A stretch of DNA of 32,570 nt, taken from positions 1-32,570 of the forward strand of contig CAYPMK010000016.1 of assembly GCA_964411885.1 (NCBI GenBank). Reading direction: 5' to 3'. The notes below the pieces were generated by a model. The model searched no databases, was not told where the DNA came from, and saw nothing but the letters and a program-made list of their open reading frames with translations. A program made the translations under genes and the position numbers. This DNA is from JAKLHL01 sp964411885. Its GTDB lineage: Bacteria; Bdellovibrionota; JAFGOL01. Shown one piece after another: positions 1 to 8,241 of this stretch (positions are counted from its first letter, which is position 1; every line of letters starts with the position of its first letter).

Positions 1-80
1 GGCCTCATGTGATCTGCATAAAGTAAAGGTGTGCTCAAAAAAAGTACTAAAAATAGAAACAAAAAATTCCTTAAACCCAT
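1..80 (-). CDS. N-terminus of a secreted protein, cut by the window edge
   Basis: Only the first 26 codons are present. Read on the minus strand from the ATG at 80-78, they begin MGLRNFLFLFLVLFL and continue STPLLYADHMR: a basic start, a hydrophobic core and an A-type cleavage site, which is a typical Sec signal peptide. A strong Shine-Dalgarno (AGGAGGG, 93-87) lies 6 nt before the ATG. An extended -10 promoter lies at 113-118. The hydrophobic stretch and STP..A cleavage region resemble the signal peptide of the 1322-aa protein at 9395, but the mature part is missing, so family and function cannot be stated. The gene was found by reading the edge directly; it is too short for ordinary gene calling. 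Confidence 0.7.
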   Translation of the reverse strand, partial: MGLRNFLFLFLVLFLSTPLLYADHMR

Positions 81-112
81 AACCAGCCCTCCTGTTAAAC
101 TAAGATTGGGGT

Positions 113-143
113 ATTATACCACATCTGCCCCCCCCCAGCGCAA
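113..143 (-). promoter_or_regulatory. Sigma-70-type promoter with a G9 homopolymer spacer
   Basis: On the minus strand TTGCGC (143-138) and TATAAT (118-113) are separated by 19 nt: T, nine G, then CAGATGTGG. The TGG directly before TATAAT gives an extended -10. The predicted start of transcription is near 106, about 26 nt before the ATG at 80. A nine-base G run is out of place in this AT-rich DNA. It sits exactly where changes in its length would alter promoter spacing. Confidence 0.55.
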
Positions 144-212
144 GTTTTTCAACAACGGCGATACAAAAAAATTATGAACAGCATTTTAATCAGCTTTTAT
201 GGATTTTCAAAC

Positions 213-233
213 TTTGTTATAATCTATAACAAA
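213..233. repeat. 21-bp AT-rich palindrome
   Basis: TTTGTTATA, then ATC, then TATAACAAA: 9-bp perfect arms around a 3-nt centre. It lies in the 217-nt non-coding stretch between the left-edge gene and tRNA-Leu. It could be an operator or part of the 3' end of the tRNA transcript. The all-AT stem would be a weak terminator. Apart from this palindrome, the hairpin at 231-254 and the promoter at 113-143, I see nothing else in 81-298. Confidence 0.4.
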
Positions 234-254
234 AAATTTTAGCCCCAGCTACAA
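231..254 (-). terminator. Possible intrinsic terminator after tRNA-Leu
   Basis: Read on the minus strand, TTGTAGC and GCTAAAA can pair around a TGGG loop with one mismatch, followed by six T (236-231). It lies about 45 nt beyond the CCA end of the tRNA, where the operon transcript could end. The stem is short, so this is a weak call. Confidence 0.35.
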
Positions 255-298
255 AAATCTAGCTTGTAACTATTTGAAATTATAGAATTATTTTTTAT

Positions 299-382
299 TG
301 GTGCCCAGGACTGGACTCGAACCAGCATGCTAAAAGCGCCACCCCCTCAAGATGGTGTGTCTACCAATTCCACCACCTGGGC
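299..382 (-). tRNA. tRNA-Leu (anticodon GAG)
   Basis: Acceptor arms GCCCAGG and CCTGGGC pair fully. There is an encoded CCA and discriminator A, and the T-arm contains GGTTCGAGTCC. The anticodon stem CCATC/GGTGG encloses the loop TTGAGGG, giving anticodon GAG, which reads CUC/CUU leucine codons. A long variable arm (about GCGCTTTTAGCAT) marks a class II tRNA, as expected for leucine. The gene is 84 nt including CCA and lies 13 nt downstream of trpS on the same strand, so it is probably transcribed with it. Confidence 0.95.
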
Positions 383-395
383 AACATAAAAAAAA

Positions 396-1373
396 TCAGA
401 CTATACCTACCACGTTTCTTACTCTTGTCAAGGTTGCTTCAGCGACCACCCTTGCTTTTTGGGCATTCTGCTTAAGAACAGCCTTTATACCGTCTGTGTC
501 CTTTATTATCTCATTGTATCTTTGTCTTGGTTTTTCAAACTGTTTAATAAGTGCTTCTGCCAAAAGGTCTTTTGCTTCTTTCCAGCTCATGCCACCTGCA
601 AGATATTTTTGCTTTAGTGCTTGTGCATCAGCCTCTGTAGCGAACAGTTTATAGAGGTTATATATAGTGCATTTATCTGGATCCTTCGGTGCTTCTACAC
701 TGGATGAATCTGTTTTTATTCTTGCTGTAAGTTTTCTTATTTCGTCTGGGCTGGCAAATACTGGGATAACATTATTGTAGCTTTTAGACATTTTTTGACC
801 ATCAAGGCCGGGCACTACCATTACGTCATCTTGTATTAGTGGCTGTGGTTGTTTAAGCACAGGTTTTCCAAAAGTGTTATTGAATGTCCCTGCTATATCT
901 CTTGCTATCTCTACGTGTTGTTTTTGATCTTTTCCGACGGGTACAAAGTCTGCATCAAAACAAATTATATCTGCGGCCATGAGTACGGGGTAAGAAAAAA
1001 GACCGTGGTTGATGACCTTATCACCCCTAGCTACAGCGTCTTTATATGCGTGCGCTCTTTCTAATAGTCCTTTCGTGGAAAAACAAGAAAGTATCCAAGC
1101 AAGTTCGAATATTTCTGGTATGTCTGATTGCAGGTATAGGGTAATGTTCTGTTCTTGTGCGCCGAAAGCTAACCATGCCGCAGTATGTTCGTAGGTAAGT
1201 TTTTCTAGTTCTTGTTTGTTGTGCAGGGTAGTAATAGCGTGGTAATTAGCTATAAAATAAAAAGCATCATAACCAGAGCTTGCAAGTTTGAATGCTGGTC
1301 TTATTGAACCAAGATAGTTACCTATATGGAGTATACCGGTTGGTTTTATCCCGGTAAGTGCCCTTTTAGACAT
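396..1373 (-). CDS. trpS: Tryptophanyl-tRNA synthetase
   Basis: Charges tRNA-Trp with tryptophan using ATP, in the cytoplasm. At 325 aa it has the usual length of a bacterial class Ic synthetase. The HIGH-type motif appears near the N-terminus as TGILHIGNYLGS and the KMSKS loop as GQKMSKSYNN. Other family stretches are seen (ANYHAITT, SYPVLMAADI, FVPVGKDQKQHVE). Its ATG overlaps the tsaB stop by one base (TAATG), and a GGAGG ribosome site lies inside the end of tsaB, so translation is probably coupled. It is the last protein gene of the operon that starts at rpsB, and tRNA-Leu follows. Confidence 0.96.
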   Translation of the reverse strand: MSKRALTGIKPTGILHIGNYLGSIRPAFKLASSGYDAFYFIANYHAITTLHNKQELEKLTYEHTAAWLAFGAQEQNITLYLQSDIPEIFELAWILSCFSTKGLLERAHAYKDAVARGDKVINHGLFSYPVLMAADIICFDADFVPVGKDQKQHVEIARDIAGTFNNTFGKPVLKQPQPLIQDDVMVVPGLDGQKMSKSYNNVIPVFASPDEIRKLTARIKTDSSSVEAPKDPDKCTIYNLYKLFATEADAQALKQKYLAGGMSWKEAKDLLAEALIKQFEKPRQRYNEIIKDTDGIKAVLKQNAQKARVVAEATLTRVRNVVGIV

Positions 1374-1981
1374 TAGCTAGTCCTCCGTTTTTCTGCGTAA
1401 GACGCCTTTAGATAATTTATACCATCAAGAGGAGCTTCTTCCAACACAGAAAGCATACCCCTGGCGCTAACCTTTAAGTCTTTGCAGAAAGGTGCATCGC
1501 CAACACATAGAAAGTTTTTTTCTTTAATAATATCTTGAACAGGATAGCAGGCCTCTTTTATTAATTCCTTACCGTTAAGCTCTGCGTATGCAAAAACATC
1601 TTCTTTGCCAGATTTAATAACCGCACAAATAATCTTGTCCTTGGTGTCACCCTCGTAACTTTTTACGAGTGCTTTGAGCGTAGAAACGCCTTTATGTTGT
1701 ATTCCCTTTGCAACAAAAAAACCTTTTATGGCGCTATAAGATATCCTTAGTCCAGTAAAAGAACCCGGCCCAGAACAATAGACAAGCTGTTTTATGTCTT
1801 CAAAATTTATATTGTTATTATCTATGATATCTTTAATGGCGTTAAACATTTTCTCTGAATGAGAGAGTTCTGCGCTAACGTATTCTTGAGCTACTACTTT
1901 ATAGTCGTAGTTAAGTTTTTCTGCCAAAGCACACATGCCAACTTTGGTAGACGTATCTATTAGTAGTACGAAATTTTTCAT
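1373..1981 (-). CDS. tsaB: tRNA threonylcarbamoyladenosine biosynthesis protein TsaB
   Basis: A 202-aa ASKHA-fold protein that scaffolds TsaD and TsaE in making t6A37 on ANN-decoding tRNAs. The N-terminal phosphate-loop-like strand LLIDTSTKVGMCAL and the hallmark CSGPGSFTGLRIS are present. No catalytic metal-binding His pair of TsaD type is seen, so this is TsaB and not TsaD. Its ATG shares an ATGA overlap with the rseP stop, and its own stop overlaps the trpS start. TsaD and TsaE are not in the window. The C-terminal half is more diverged, as is usual for TsaB. Confidence 0.92.
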   Translation of the reverse strand: MKNFVLLIDTSTKVGMCALAEKLNYDYKVVAQEYVSAELSHSEKMFNAIKDIIDNNNINFEDIKQLVYCSGPGSFTGLRISYSAIKGFFVAKGIQHKGVSTLKALVKSYEGDTKDKIICAVIKSGKEDVFAYAELNGKELIKEACYPVQDIIKEKNFLCVGDAPFCKDLKVSARGMLSVLEEAPLDGINYLKASYAEKRRTS

Positions 1982-3618
1982 TTACCACCAAGACCCAAGA
2001 GTGCAGAACCAAATCTTATTATATCGTTATAAAAGGAAAGCACTATTAGACCTATTAGAAGATAAAAACCAACTTGTTGTACTATCTCTATATGTCTTTC
2101 TTTTAGTGGTTTTCTACGAATAGCCTCTATGGAATATAGTACCAAGTGGCCACCATCAAGCACTGGTATTGGGAATAAGTTTATTACTCCAAGGTTAATG
2201 CTTATTACAGCCATTATCCTAAAGAAATAAACAAAGCCCATCATAAGACTATCTCCAGCTACTTTACCTATCATGAGTGGACCACCAACAGCCTTAAAAG
2301 ACACAGCACCTGTTAATAGTTTTACTAGCCCAACTGCTGTTATCCATACCCAGAAAGCAGTTTTTTCTATACCCGCCCATATTAATTGAATTGGATTCCT
2401 TATTATTATCTTTGTTTGATCTACTGGGCCGGGATAATAATTAGTTTCCACACCAAGAAGATATCGTTTTTCTTTTTGTCCCAGTTCTTCGTCCTTAAGA
2501 TCATGAAGTGCCGGGGTTATATCAAGCTCTATTAGTTTTCCTGCTCTTAACACTGTAACATTAAGAGATTCTGAGTTCCTGCCTGCAATATCTACTAATT
2601 GTTGTAGTGATTGAAAACTTAAAACTTGTTTATTGTTAACAGCATATATCATGTCCCCAACTTGCATACCTGCTTTAGAGGCTGGACTATCCTCACCAAC
2701 AAAACCAGATATAAAAAGTTCTGCAGGCTTAAGCACTAGTTTACCGGTGTCTTTAACTAATAATTCTAATTCTTTTGGTTTAGCACCTTTTTTTTCTGCT
2801 CTTTTAACGTATATAGTTGCGTCTTTTTTATTATCTATAAGCGCTTTTTGCATTTCATCCCAAGAATTAACTTCTGTTGTATTTATCTTATAAACAAGGT
2901 CGCCCGTCCTAAGTCCTTGGGCGTATGCAATACTATTTTTTGAGTTATCAACACCTATAAGAGAAGACCTTTTGAATGGAGATATACCTTGTATCTGTTC
3001 TTTATGAACGGTTTCTCCGTACCTGTTCTTTGCTATGAGGTTATTAAGTGGAACTTTAACTTCTATATTCTTTTCATCCCTCTTAACGCTCAAGAGTACA
3101 GAGTCTTTTTTTGTAGATACAAGCTCATCCATTTCTGTCCATGTTTGGACTTTTGTACCATTAACAGCTTCTATTACATCCCCCTCCCTTAAGCCACTAT
3201 CAAAAGCAACAGAGGTTTTTTCTACATAACCAAGTTTTGTAGAAACATTTGGTTCACCAATAAAATACACCGTACAAAAAACTAGCACAGCCAGTAAGAA
3301 GTTGGCTAAAGGTCCTGAAAAAACTATAAAGGCACGCTTCCAAACTTTCTGATTGTTAAAAAGATATGGGGTCATTTCTTGTGGTATTGGTTTATCTGAT
3401 TTTGGATCGTCCCCGTAAAATTTTACATAACCACCTAAAGGAACTATTGAGAGCCTATATTCAGTATCTCCAACTTTTTTTCTTAGTATTGGTTTTCCAA
3501 AGCCAATAGAGAAAGCCTCTATTTTAACTTTCATCAACCTTCCTGCAAGAAAATGCCCAAGTTCATGTGCAAGAACTAGAACGCCAAGTAATAGTATAAA
3601 AGCAACAATATATATCAT
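1978..3618 (-). CDS. rseP: RseP-family site-2 protease with three PDZ domains
   Basis: Intramembrane zinc metalloprotease that cleaves membrane-anchored regulators (such as anti-sigma factors) and can clear signal-peptide remnants. The active-site HELGH is at residues 18-22 inside the first membrane segment, and the third metal ligand is in PVLDGGH (D488). The C-terminal region is hydrophobic with several membrane spans. Between the two halves I count three PDZ cores: SGLREGDVIEAVNG, QGLRTGDLVYKIN and AGMQVGDMIYAVNN. At 546 aa it is about 100 aa longer than the 450-aa E. coli protein, which has two PDZ domains; the third accounts for the excess. Both ends form 4-nt ATGA overlaps with dxr and tsaB. 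Confidence 0.95.
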   Translation of the reverse strand: MIYIVAFILLLGVLVLAHELGHFLAGRLMKVKIEAFSIGFGKPILRKKVGDTEYRLSIVPLGGYVKFYGDDPKSDKPIPQEMTPYLFNNQKVWKRAFIVFSGPLANFLLAVLVFCTVYFIGEPNVSTKLGYVEKTSVAFDSGLREGDVIEAVNGTKVQTWTEMDELVSTKKDSVLLSVKRDEKNIEVKVPLNNLIAKNRYGETVHKEQIQGISPFKRSSLIGVDNSKNSIAYAQGLRTGDLVYKINTTEVNSWDEMQKALIDNKKDATIYVKRAEKKGAKPKELELLVKDTGKLVLKPAELFISGFVGEDSPASKAGMQVGDMIYAVNNKQVLSFQSLQQLVDIAGRNSESLNVTVLRAGKLIELDITPALHDLKDEELGQKEKRYLLGVETNYYPGPVDQTKIIIRNPIQLIWAGIEKTAFWVWITAVGLVKLLTGAVSFKAVGGPLMIGKVAGDSLMMGFVYFFRIMAVISINLGVINLFPIPVLDGGHLVLYSIEAIRRKPLKERHIEIVQQVGFYLLIGLIVLSFYNDIIRFGSALLGLGGK

Positions 3619-4772
3619 TTAATCCCCCTTATGAATTCCTCTGCTTTGTTCCTTGCCCAGCCATCAACCTCTAGTAAGGTTTTAAGATCATATTTTTTTG
3701 AATTAGTATGTAACGATAATACCTTTTCAACCACAGAATGAATATCTATAAAACGTATTTTACCGTCTATAAAAGACTTTACCGCAACTTCATTAACGGC
3801 ATTAAAGACCGCTGGTTTAGTACCAAGTTCTTGTGCAACATGTTTTGCTATAGCAAGTAATGAGAACCTTTCTTCGTCTGGACTTATAAACTCAAGGTTA
3901 AGGCCTTTACTCATATCAAGTGTTTGCCCTAAACTCTTATATTCGCTGTTCGGATAGAACAAGGCATGTGCTATTGGCACGCTCATAGATGTTGGACCCA
4001 ACATAGACAGCAAAGACCCGTCGTTAAATTCTACCATTCCGTGTACGATACTTTGTGGATGTATAAGAACGTCTATCATTGTTGCAGGTATATCAAAAAG
4101 CCATTTAGCCTCTATTATCTCTAGCCCCTTATTAACCATTGTTGCAGAATCTATACTTATCTTTTTACCCATACCCCAAGTTGGATGTTTAAGTGCTTGC
4201 TCTGGTGTTACAGAAGCTAGTTCTTTTAATGGTGTTCTAAGAAAAGGACCACCAGATGCAGTTAGTATTATTTTTTTTAATGGTCTTTGTAGGTTCCCCT
4301 GCAAACATTGGAAGATAGCATTATGTTCGCTGTCAACTGGTAATATTTTTATACCCTTGCTCTTTGCCGACGAGGTTACTATATCACCACCAAGAACTAA
4401 GCTTTCTTTATTAGCAAGTGCTACATCCATAGAAAGTTCTATTGCCTTTAATGTTGGTAAAAGACCCAAAGAACCAACTAAGGCGTTCAAAAGGATGTTT
4501 GCCCCACACTCACAAACAGCATCTAATAATCCAGTGTCACCACAGAATATCTTTGGTGCATATTGTAATTGTGTTGTAAGTTTTTGTAATAGTTCTTTAG
4601 AGGATATATAAAGACAAGCGGGTCTGAATTCATTGGCCTGTTTTGCCAGTAGTTCATAATTTGTATTAGCAGTTAAGAGTACAACTTTAAAATGGTCCTT
4701 GTTAACCCTTATTACGTCACAACTCGTAACACCTATTGAGCCTGTTGATCCTAATATTGCTATCTTTTTCAT
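3615..4772 (-). CDS. dxr: 1-deoxy-D-xylulose 5-phosphate reductoisomerase
   Basis: Converts DXP to MEP with NADPH, the committed step of the non-mevalonate isoprenoid pathway. The N-terminal nucleotide-binding motif ILGSTGSIG is intact. The catalytic region includes ALANKESLVLGG, LPVDSEHNAIFQ, TASGGPFL and HPTWGMGKKISIDSATM, all typical. I take the ATG at 4772 (385 aa); an in-frame TTG two codons earlier is possible, and neither has a strong ribosome site. The stop overlaps the rseP ATG by 4 nt. Its product feeds the undecaprenyl pathway that the neighbour uppS serves. Confidence 0.96.
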   Translation of the reverse strand: MKKIAILGSTGSIGVTSCDVIRVNKDHFKVVLLTANTNYELLAKQANEFRPACLYISSKELLQKLTTQLQYAPKIFCGDTGLLDAVCECGANILLNALVGSLGLLPTLKAIELSMDVALANKESLVLGGDIVTSSAKSKGIKILPVDSEHNAIFQCLQGNLQRPLKKIILTASGGPFLRTPLKELASVTPEQALKHPTWGMGKKISIDSATMVNKGLEIIEAKWLFDIPATMIDVLIHPQSIVHGMVEFNDGSLLSMLGPTSMSVPIAHALFYPNSEYKSLGQTLDMSKGLNLEFISPDEERFSLLAIAKHVAQELGTKPAVFNAVNEVAVKSFIDGKIRFIDIHSVVEKVLSLHTNSKKYDLKTLLEVDGWARNKAEEFIRGIK

Positions 4773-4784
4773 GATCAATATTTC

Positions 4785-5624
4785 TTAAAAGAACATGCTA
4801 ACATAAAAATAAAAGAACGGTGCGGCAAATATTATGCCGTCAAACCTGTCCAAAACGCCTCCATGCCCGGGCATAACAGAACCTGAATCTTTTACAGCAA
4901 CTGCTCTTTTGAACATAGATTCTACAAGATCTCCTACTTGTCCAAACACAGCGCCTATTGTACCAAGCACTATACAATCAACATAATCTAAAGACCAAAA
5001 AAAGATCCATTTGCACAACACAGCGGCAACTATGCTGAATATTATCCCGCCAAAAGCACCTTCGAGTGATTTATTAGGGCTTATTTTTGGATACAATTTT
5101 CTTTTACCGTACTTACTGCCTGTAAAGAAAGCGCCAGTGTCTCCAAGCCACACTACCGCCATCAACATTATTACCCACTTAAGACCATCATATGAATCCC
5201 TTAATAAAGGAATGTAACTAAGTAAGAGCGAGAAGAAAAATATACCAAAAACTATTAAAGAAAGATCTGTTATTACCTTGCCGACCTGTGAATTGTTCTT
5301 TGGAGTAAGTTCATCTAAATTTTTGTCCATCCTTATTAGAAAGTAAACAGCATAAGCTATTACGGTTATGGTTAATGCTGATATGAACGCCGCTTTACCA
5401 AAAAAGATATAGATGAAAAGAACAGCGATACCGGCAAAAACACCAGAAAGTCTTAATTCTTTTGGGCTGTCTTTGCCCATGGTCATGTTGTAGTACTCAT
5501 AAAGACATGCGGCATGTATGATGAGCGTAAATAGATAGATAGCAAATTTTCCTGCAAAAATAATGAATGGTGCGCCAACACCTATTGCTATTAATGCAGA
5601 GATCACTCTTTTTTTTAACATCAT
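4785..5624 (-). CDS. cdsA: Phosphatidate cytidylyltransferase
   Basis: Makes CDP-diacylglycerol from phosphatidic acid and CTP, the branch point of phospholipid synthesis. The 279-aa protein is mostly hydrophobic with about 7-8 membrane segments. It carries the CDP-DAG synthase signature at the C-terminus: DSGSVMPGHGGVLDRFDG, preceded by GQVGDLVESMFKR. The start ATG overlaps the uppS stop (ATGA), and a second ATG follows at once. Between cdsA and dxr there are 12 nt. Confidence 0.95.
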   Translation of the reverse strand: MMLKKRVISALIAIGVGAPFIIFAGKFAIYLFTLIIHAACLYEYYNMTMGKDSPKELRLSGVFAGIAVLFIYIFFGKAAFISALTITVIAYAVYFLIRMDKNLDELTPKNNSQVGKVITDLSLIVFGIFFFSLLLSYIPLLRDSYDGLKWVIMLMAVVWLGDTGAFFTGSKYGKRKLYPKISPNKSLEGAFGGIIFSIVAAVLCKWIFFWSLDYVDCIVLGTIGAVFGQVGDLVESMFKRAVAVKDSGSVMPGHGGVLDRFDGIIFAAPFFYFYVSMFF

Positions 5625-6355
5625 TCACCAACCTTTCCGAACCTTCTTTTCCTGTTAGAGAAAGCGTTTATTGCTTTTTCTAATTCAGCCTCATCAAAGT
5701 CCGGCCAAAGTACTTCTGTAACATATATCTCTGTGTACGCCATTTGCCAAATCATAAAATTACTTATTCTTAGTTCTCCACTAGTACGTATCAAGAGGTC
5801 TGGATCTGGCAGATCTTTGGTCCATAGATACGAACTAAACACCTCAATGTTCAATGCGTCTTTTGACAATTTTCCTTGTTCAATATCGTTCAATATACCG
5901 CCAACTGCGTTAAGGATGTCTTGTCTTCCACCATAAGACACAGCAAGGTTAAGTACCATGCCGGTATTAGAGGAGGAATCCTGCATTAAAGAAACTGCAA
6001 GTTCTTTTACTTTTTTTGGAAGTCTTTCTATTTGTCCTGTTACAACGAATTTCATGTTCTGTTCAAAAATGCCTTTTCTTTCTTTTTTAAGGAAATCCTC
6101 AAAATAGTTCATTAAGGCATTAACTTCGTCGGTGGGTCTATCCCAATTCTCTGTACTGAACGCAAACAGAGAAAGCACCCCTACACCAAGGTCTGAACAG
6201 TTCTTTACTATTTTTCGTACAGCTTCTGCACCCTGACGATGACCAAAAATGCGGTCTTTTCCACGTTGTTGTGCCCAGCGACCATTACCGTCCATTATGA
6301 CGGCAATATGCTTAAGACCAGAAGGTAGTGTTGTGTTCAACAGGGGATGCTTCAC
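5621..6355 (-). CDS. uppS: Di-trans,poly-cis-undecaprenyl-diphosphate synthase
   Basis: Cis-prenyltransferase that extends farnesyl diphosphate to the C55 lipid carrier used for peptidoglycan and surface glycans. The 244-aa protein shows the family motifs in order: HIAVIMDGNGRWA with the catalytic Asp, GHRQGAEAVRKIV, LFAFSTENWDRP, and DLLIRTSGELRISNFM near the C-terminus. The start is a GTG at 6355 that overlaps the frr stop by 4 nt (GTGA). No in-frame ATG exists before the catalytic MDGNG, so GTG is the best choice. The distance from the ribosome-site-like GGAAG is short, which fits translational coupling. Confidence 0.95.
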   Translation of the reverse strand: MKHPLLNTTLPSGLKHIAVIMDGNGRWAQQRGKDRIFGHRQGAEAVRKIVKNCSDLGVGVLSLFAFSTENWDRPTDEVNALMNYFEDFLKKERKGIFEQNMKFVVTGQIERLPKKVKELAVSLMQDSSSNTGMVLNLAVSYGGRQDILNAVGGILNDIEQGKLSKDALNIEVFSSYLWTKDLPDPDLLIRTSGELRISNFMIWQMAYTEIYVTEVLWPDFDEAELEKAINAFSNRKRRFGKVGE

Positions 6356-6906
6356 CCTTCCAGTATTTCCTTTTCCTTTGACTGCATTATTTTGTCTATT
6401 TGAGTTATATATTCGTCTGTTTGTTTTTGTATATTGTCTTGCGCCTTTTTACTATCATCTTCGCTGATGGATTTATCTTTTTCTTTTCCCTTTATTGATT
6501 CGTTAGCTTGTCTTCTTATGTTCCTTATAGACACCTTAGAATCTTCTCCCTGTTTTTTTACGAGTTTAACAAGGTCTTTTCTTCTTTCGTCGGTCAATGA
6601 AGGGATAGGCACCCTGATTATCTTTCCATCTGTTTGTGGATTAAGACCAAGGTCTGTTTTTATGATAGCTTTTTCTATTGCTGTTAAAGCATTTTGGTCC
6701 CATGGCTGTATAACTATCATTTTTGGATCTGGAACAGAAACGTTAGCCACCTGATTTAGTGGAGTAAGAGAACCGTAGTATTCTACTCTTACACCGTCTA
6801 AAAGAGCAGGTGTTGCTCTGCCAGTCCTTAGCCTAGAGAACTCCTGTTTAAGACTGATTACTGCTTTTTCCATTTTATCTTTTGTGTCTTTATAAATTGC
6901 TTCCAT
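6352..6906 (-). CDS. frr: Ribosome recycling factor
   Basis: Splits the post-termination ribosome together with EF-G. At 184 aa the length is standard. The conserved core is present: SRLRTGRATPALLDGVRVEYYG, PLNQVANVSVPDP, IVIQPWD and the C-terminal helix LTDERRKDLVKLVKKQGEDSKV. A purine-rich ribosome site (GAGGGGGGA) stands 6 nt before the ATG. pyrH ends 16 nt upstream. The order tsf-pyrH-frr is widely conserved in bacteria and supports the call. Confidence 0.97.
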   Translation of the reverse strand: MEAIYKDTKDKMEKAVISLKQEFSRLRTGRATPALLDGVRVEYYGSLTPLNQVANVSVPDPKMIVIQPWDQNALTAIEKAIIKTDLGLNPQTDGKIIRVPIPSLTDERRKDLVKLVKKQGEDSKVSIRNIRRQANESIKGKEKDKSISEDDSKKAQDNIQKQTDEYITQIDKIMQSKEKEILEG

Positions 6907-6922
6907 GTCGTCCCCCCTCTAT

Positions 6923-7639
6923 TTAATCTACCATAGTTCCTATTTTCTCACCCATGATGACCTTTTTTATATTACCTTCTTTTTTAAGGTTAAAAACTAT
7001 CATCGGAAGTCCATTATCCATGCAAAGTGATACTGCTGTTGCATCCATAACCTTTAGTCCCTGATTAAGAACTTCAAGGTAAGTTAGTTTATCAAAGAAC
7101 TTTGCTTCTTTATTCTTTCTTGGGTCGCTGTCATAAACACCGTCGACGTTAGTTGCTTTGAGTATTACTTCACAATCAGCTTCCATTGCTCTAAGACATG
7201 CCGCTGTATCTGTAGTAAAATATGGGTTACCTGTTCCTCCAGCGAATATAACTACTCTTCCTTTCTCTAAATGTCTTATGGCTCTTCTTCTTATGTATGA
7301 TTCACAAACTTCTTTAACTTCTATAGCGCTAAGTATCCTTGTGTGGACACCAATGTTCTCTAGTGCATCTTGCATTGCTATTGCGTTCATTATGGTCGCA
7401 AGCATTCCCATATAATCTGCATTAGAGCGGTCCATTCCCTTAGTAGCACCTGCAATACCTCTAAAGATATTGCCTCCGCCTATCACAAGACAGATCTCAA
7501 TTCCCAAAGACTTAACTTCTGCCACTTGTTTTGCAATGTTGTTTATAGTTTCTGGACAAATGCCATACTCACCGTCGCCCTTAAGAGCTTCGCCACTAAG
7601 TTTTAAAAGGACTCTTTTATATTTTTTCCTTTCTGCCAT
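6923..7639 (-). CDS. pyrH: UMP kinase
   Basis: Phosphorylates UMP to UDP with ATP; amino-acid-kinase fold, cytoplasmic hexamer. The 238-aa protein has the N-terminal lysine/glycine motif RVLLKLSGEALKG, the GGGNIFRG loop, the FAGGTGNPYFTTDTAA region and KATNVDGVYDSDPRKN. The ATG lies 2 nt after the tsf stop (TAACCATG), with GGTGA just upstream as ribosome site. It is part of the rpsB-tsf-pyrH-frr block. Confidence 0.97.
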   Translation of the reverse strand: MAERKKYKRVLLKLSGEALKGDGEYGICPETINNIAKQVAEVKSLGIEICLVIGGGNIFRGIAGATKGMDRSNADYMGMLATIMNAIAMQDALENIGVHTRILSAIEVKEVCESYIRRRAIRHLEKGRVVIFAGGTGNPYFTTDTAACLRAMEADCEVILKATNVDGVYDSDPRKNKEAKFFDKLTYLEVLNQGLKVMDATAVSLCMDNGLPMIVFNLKKEGNIKKVIMGEKIGTMVD

Positions 7640-7641
7640 GG

Positions 7642-8238
7642 TTATTCACCCAACTGCCATCTTACAAATCTTTTAATACTTATGTTCTCTCCAATTACAG
7701 AGATGTTCTCTTTTACGTAATCCTGAATTTTAAGGTCTGGGTTCTTTACATAAGCCTGATTCAAAAGGCAGAACTCTTCACAGTATTTCTTGAACTTACC
7801 TTCTACTATCTTTTCTATTACGTTAGCAGGCTTTCCGCTACCCTCTATTTGCTTTTTGTATATTTCGATTTCAGAAGCTTTAACTTCTGCAGGAACATCT
7901 TCTTCTTTTATGTACTTTGGATTCATAGCGGCAATGTGCATTGCTATGTCCTTAACAAAACTTTGGAACTTTTCGTTCTTAGCAACAAAGTCTGTTTCAC
8001 AATTAACTTCTATCATAACACCTATTCTACCGTTGCCGTGTATATAAGAACTTACAACACCTTCTTTTGTTGCTCTAGAGCTTTTCTTTTCTGCAGAAGC
8101 AAGTCCTTTTTCTCTCAAGAACACTAATGCTTTTTCAAGATCACCCTTAGAATCCACTAGCGCTTTTTTGCAATCCATCATTCCGGCGCCTGTTTTTTCT
8201 CTTAATTGTTTTACTAACTCGCTATTTACATCAGCCAT
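7642..8238 (-). CDS. tsf: Elongation factor Ts, short form
   Basis: Nucleotide exchange factor for EF-Tu. The protein is 198 aa, the short form seen in many bacteria and plastids, against about 283 aa in E. coli. The N-terminal UBA-like domain holds the signature LREKTGAGMMDCKKAL, then GDLEKALVFLREKG, followed by a single core subdomain with NCETDFVAKNEKF and MHIAAMNPKYI. The shortness is a family variant, not a truncation: the C-terminal end (IGENISIKRFVRWQLGE) is complete. The ribosome site GGAGGGGGAA precedes the ATG. Confidence 0.97.
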   Translation of the reverse strand: MADVNSELVKQLREKTGAGMMDCKKALVDSKGDLEKALVFLREKGLASAEKKSSRATKEGVVSSYIHGNGRIGVMIEVNCETDFVAKNEKFQSFVKDIAMHIAAMNPKYIKEEDVPAEVKASEIEIYKKQIEGSGKPANVIEKIVEGKFKKYCEEFCLLNQAYVKNPDLKIQDYVKENISVIGENISIKRFVRWQLGE

Positions 8239-8241
8239 GAC

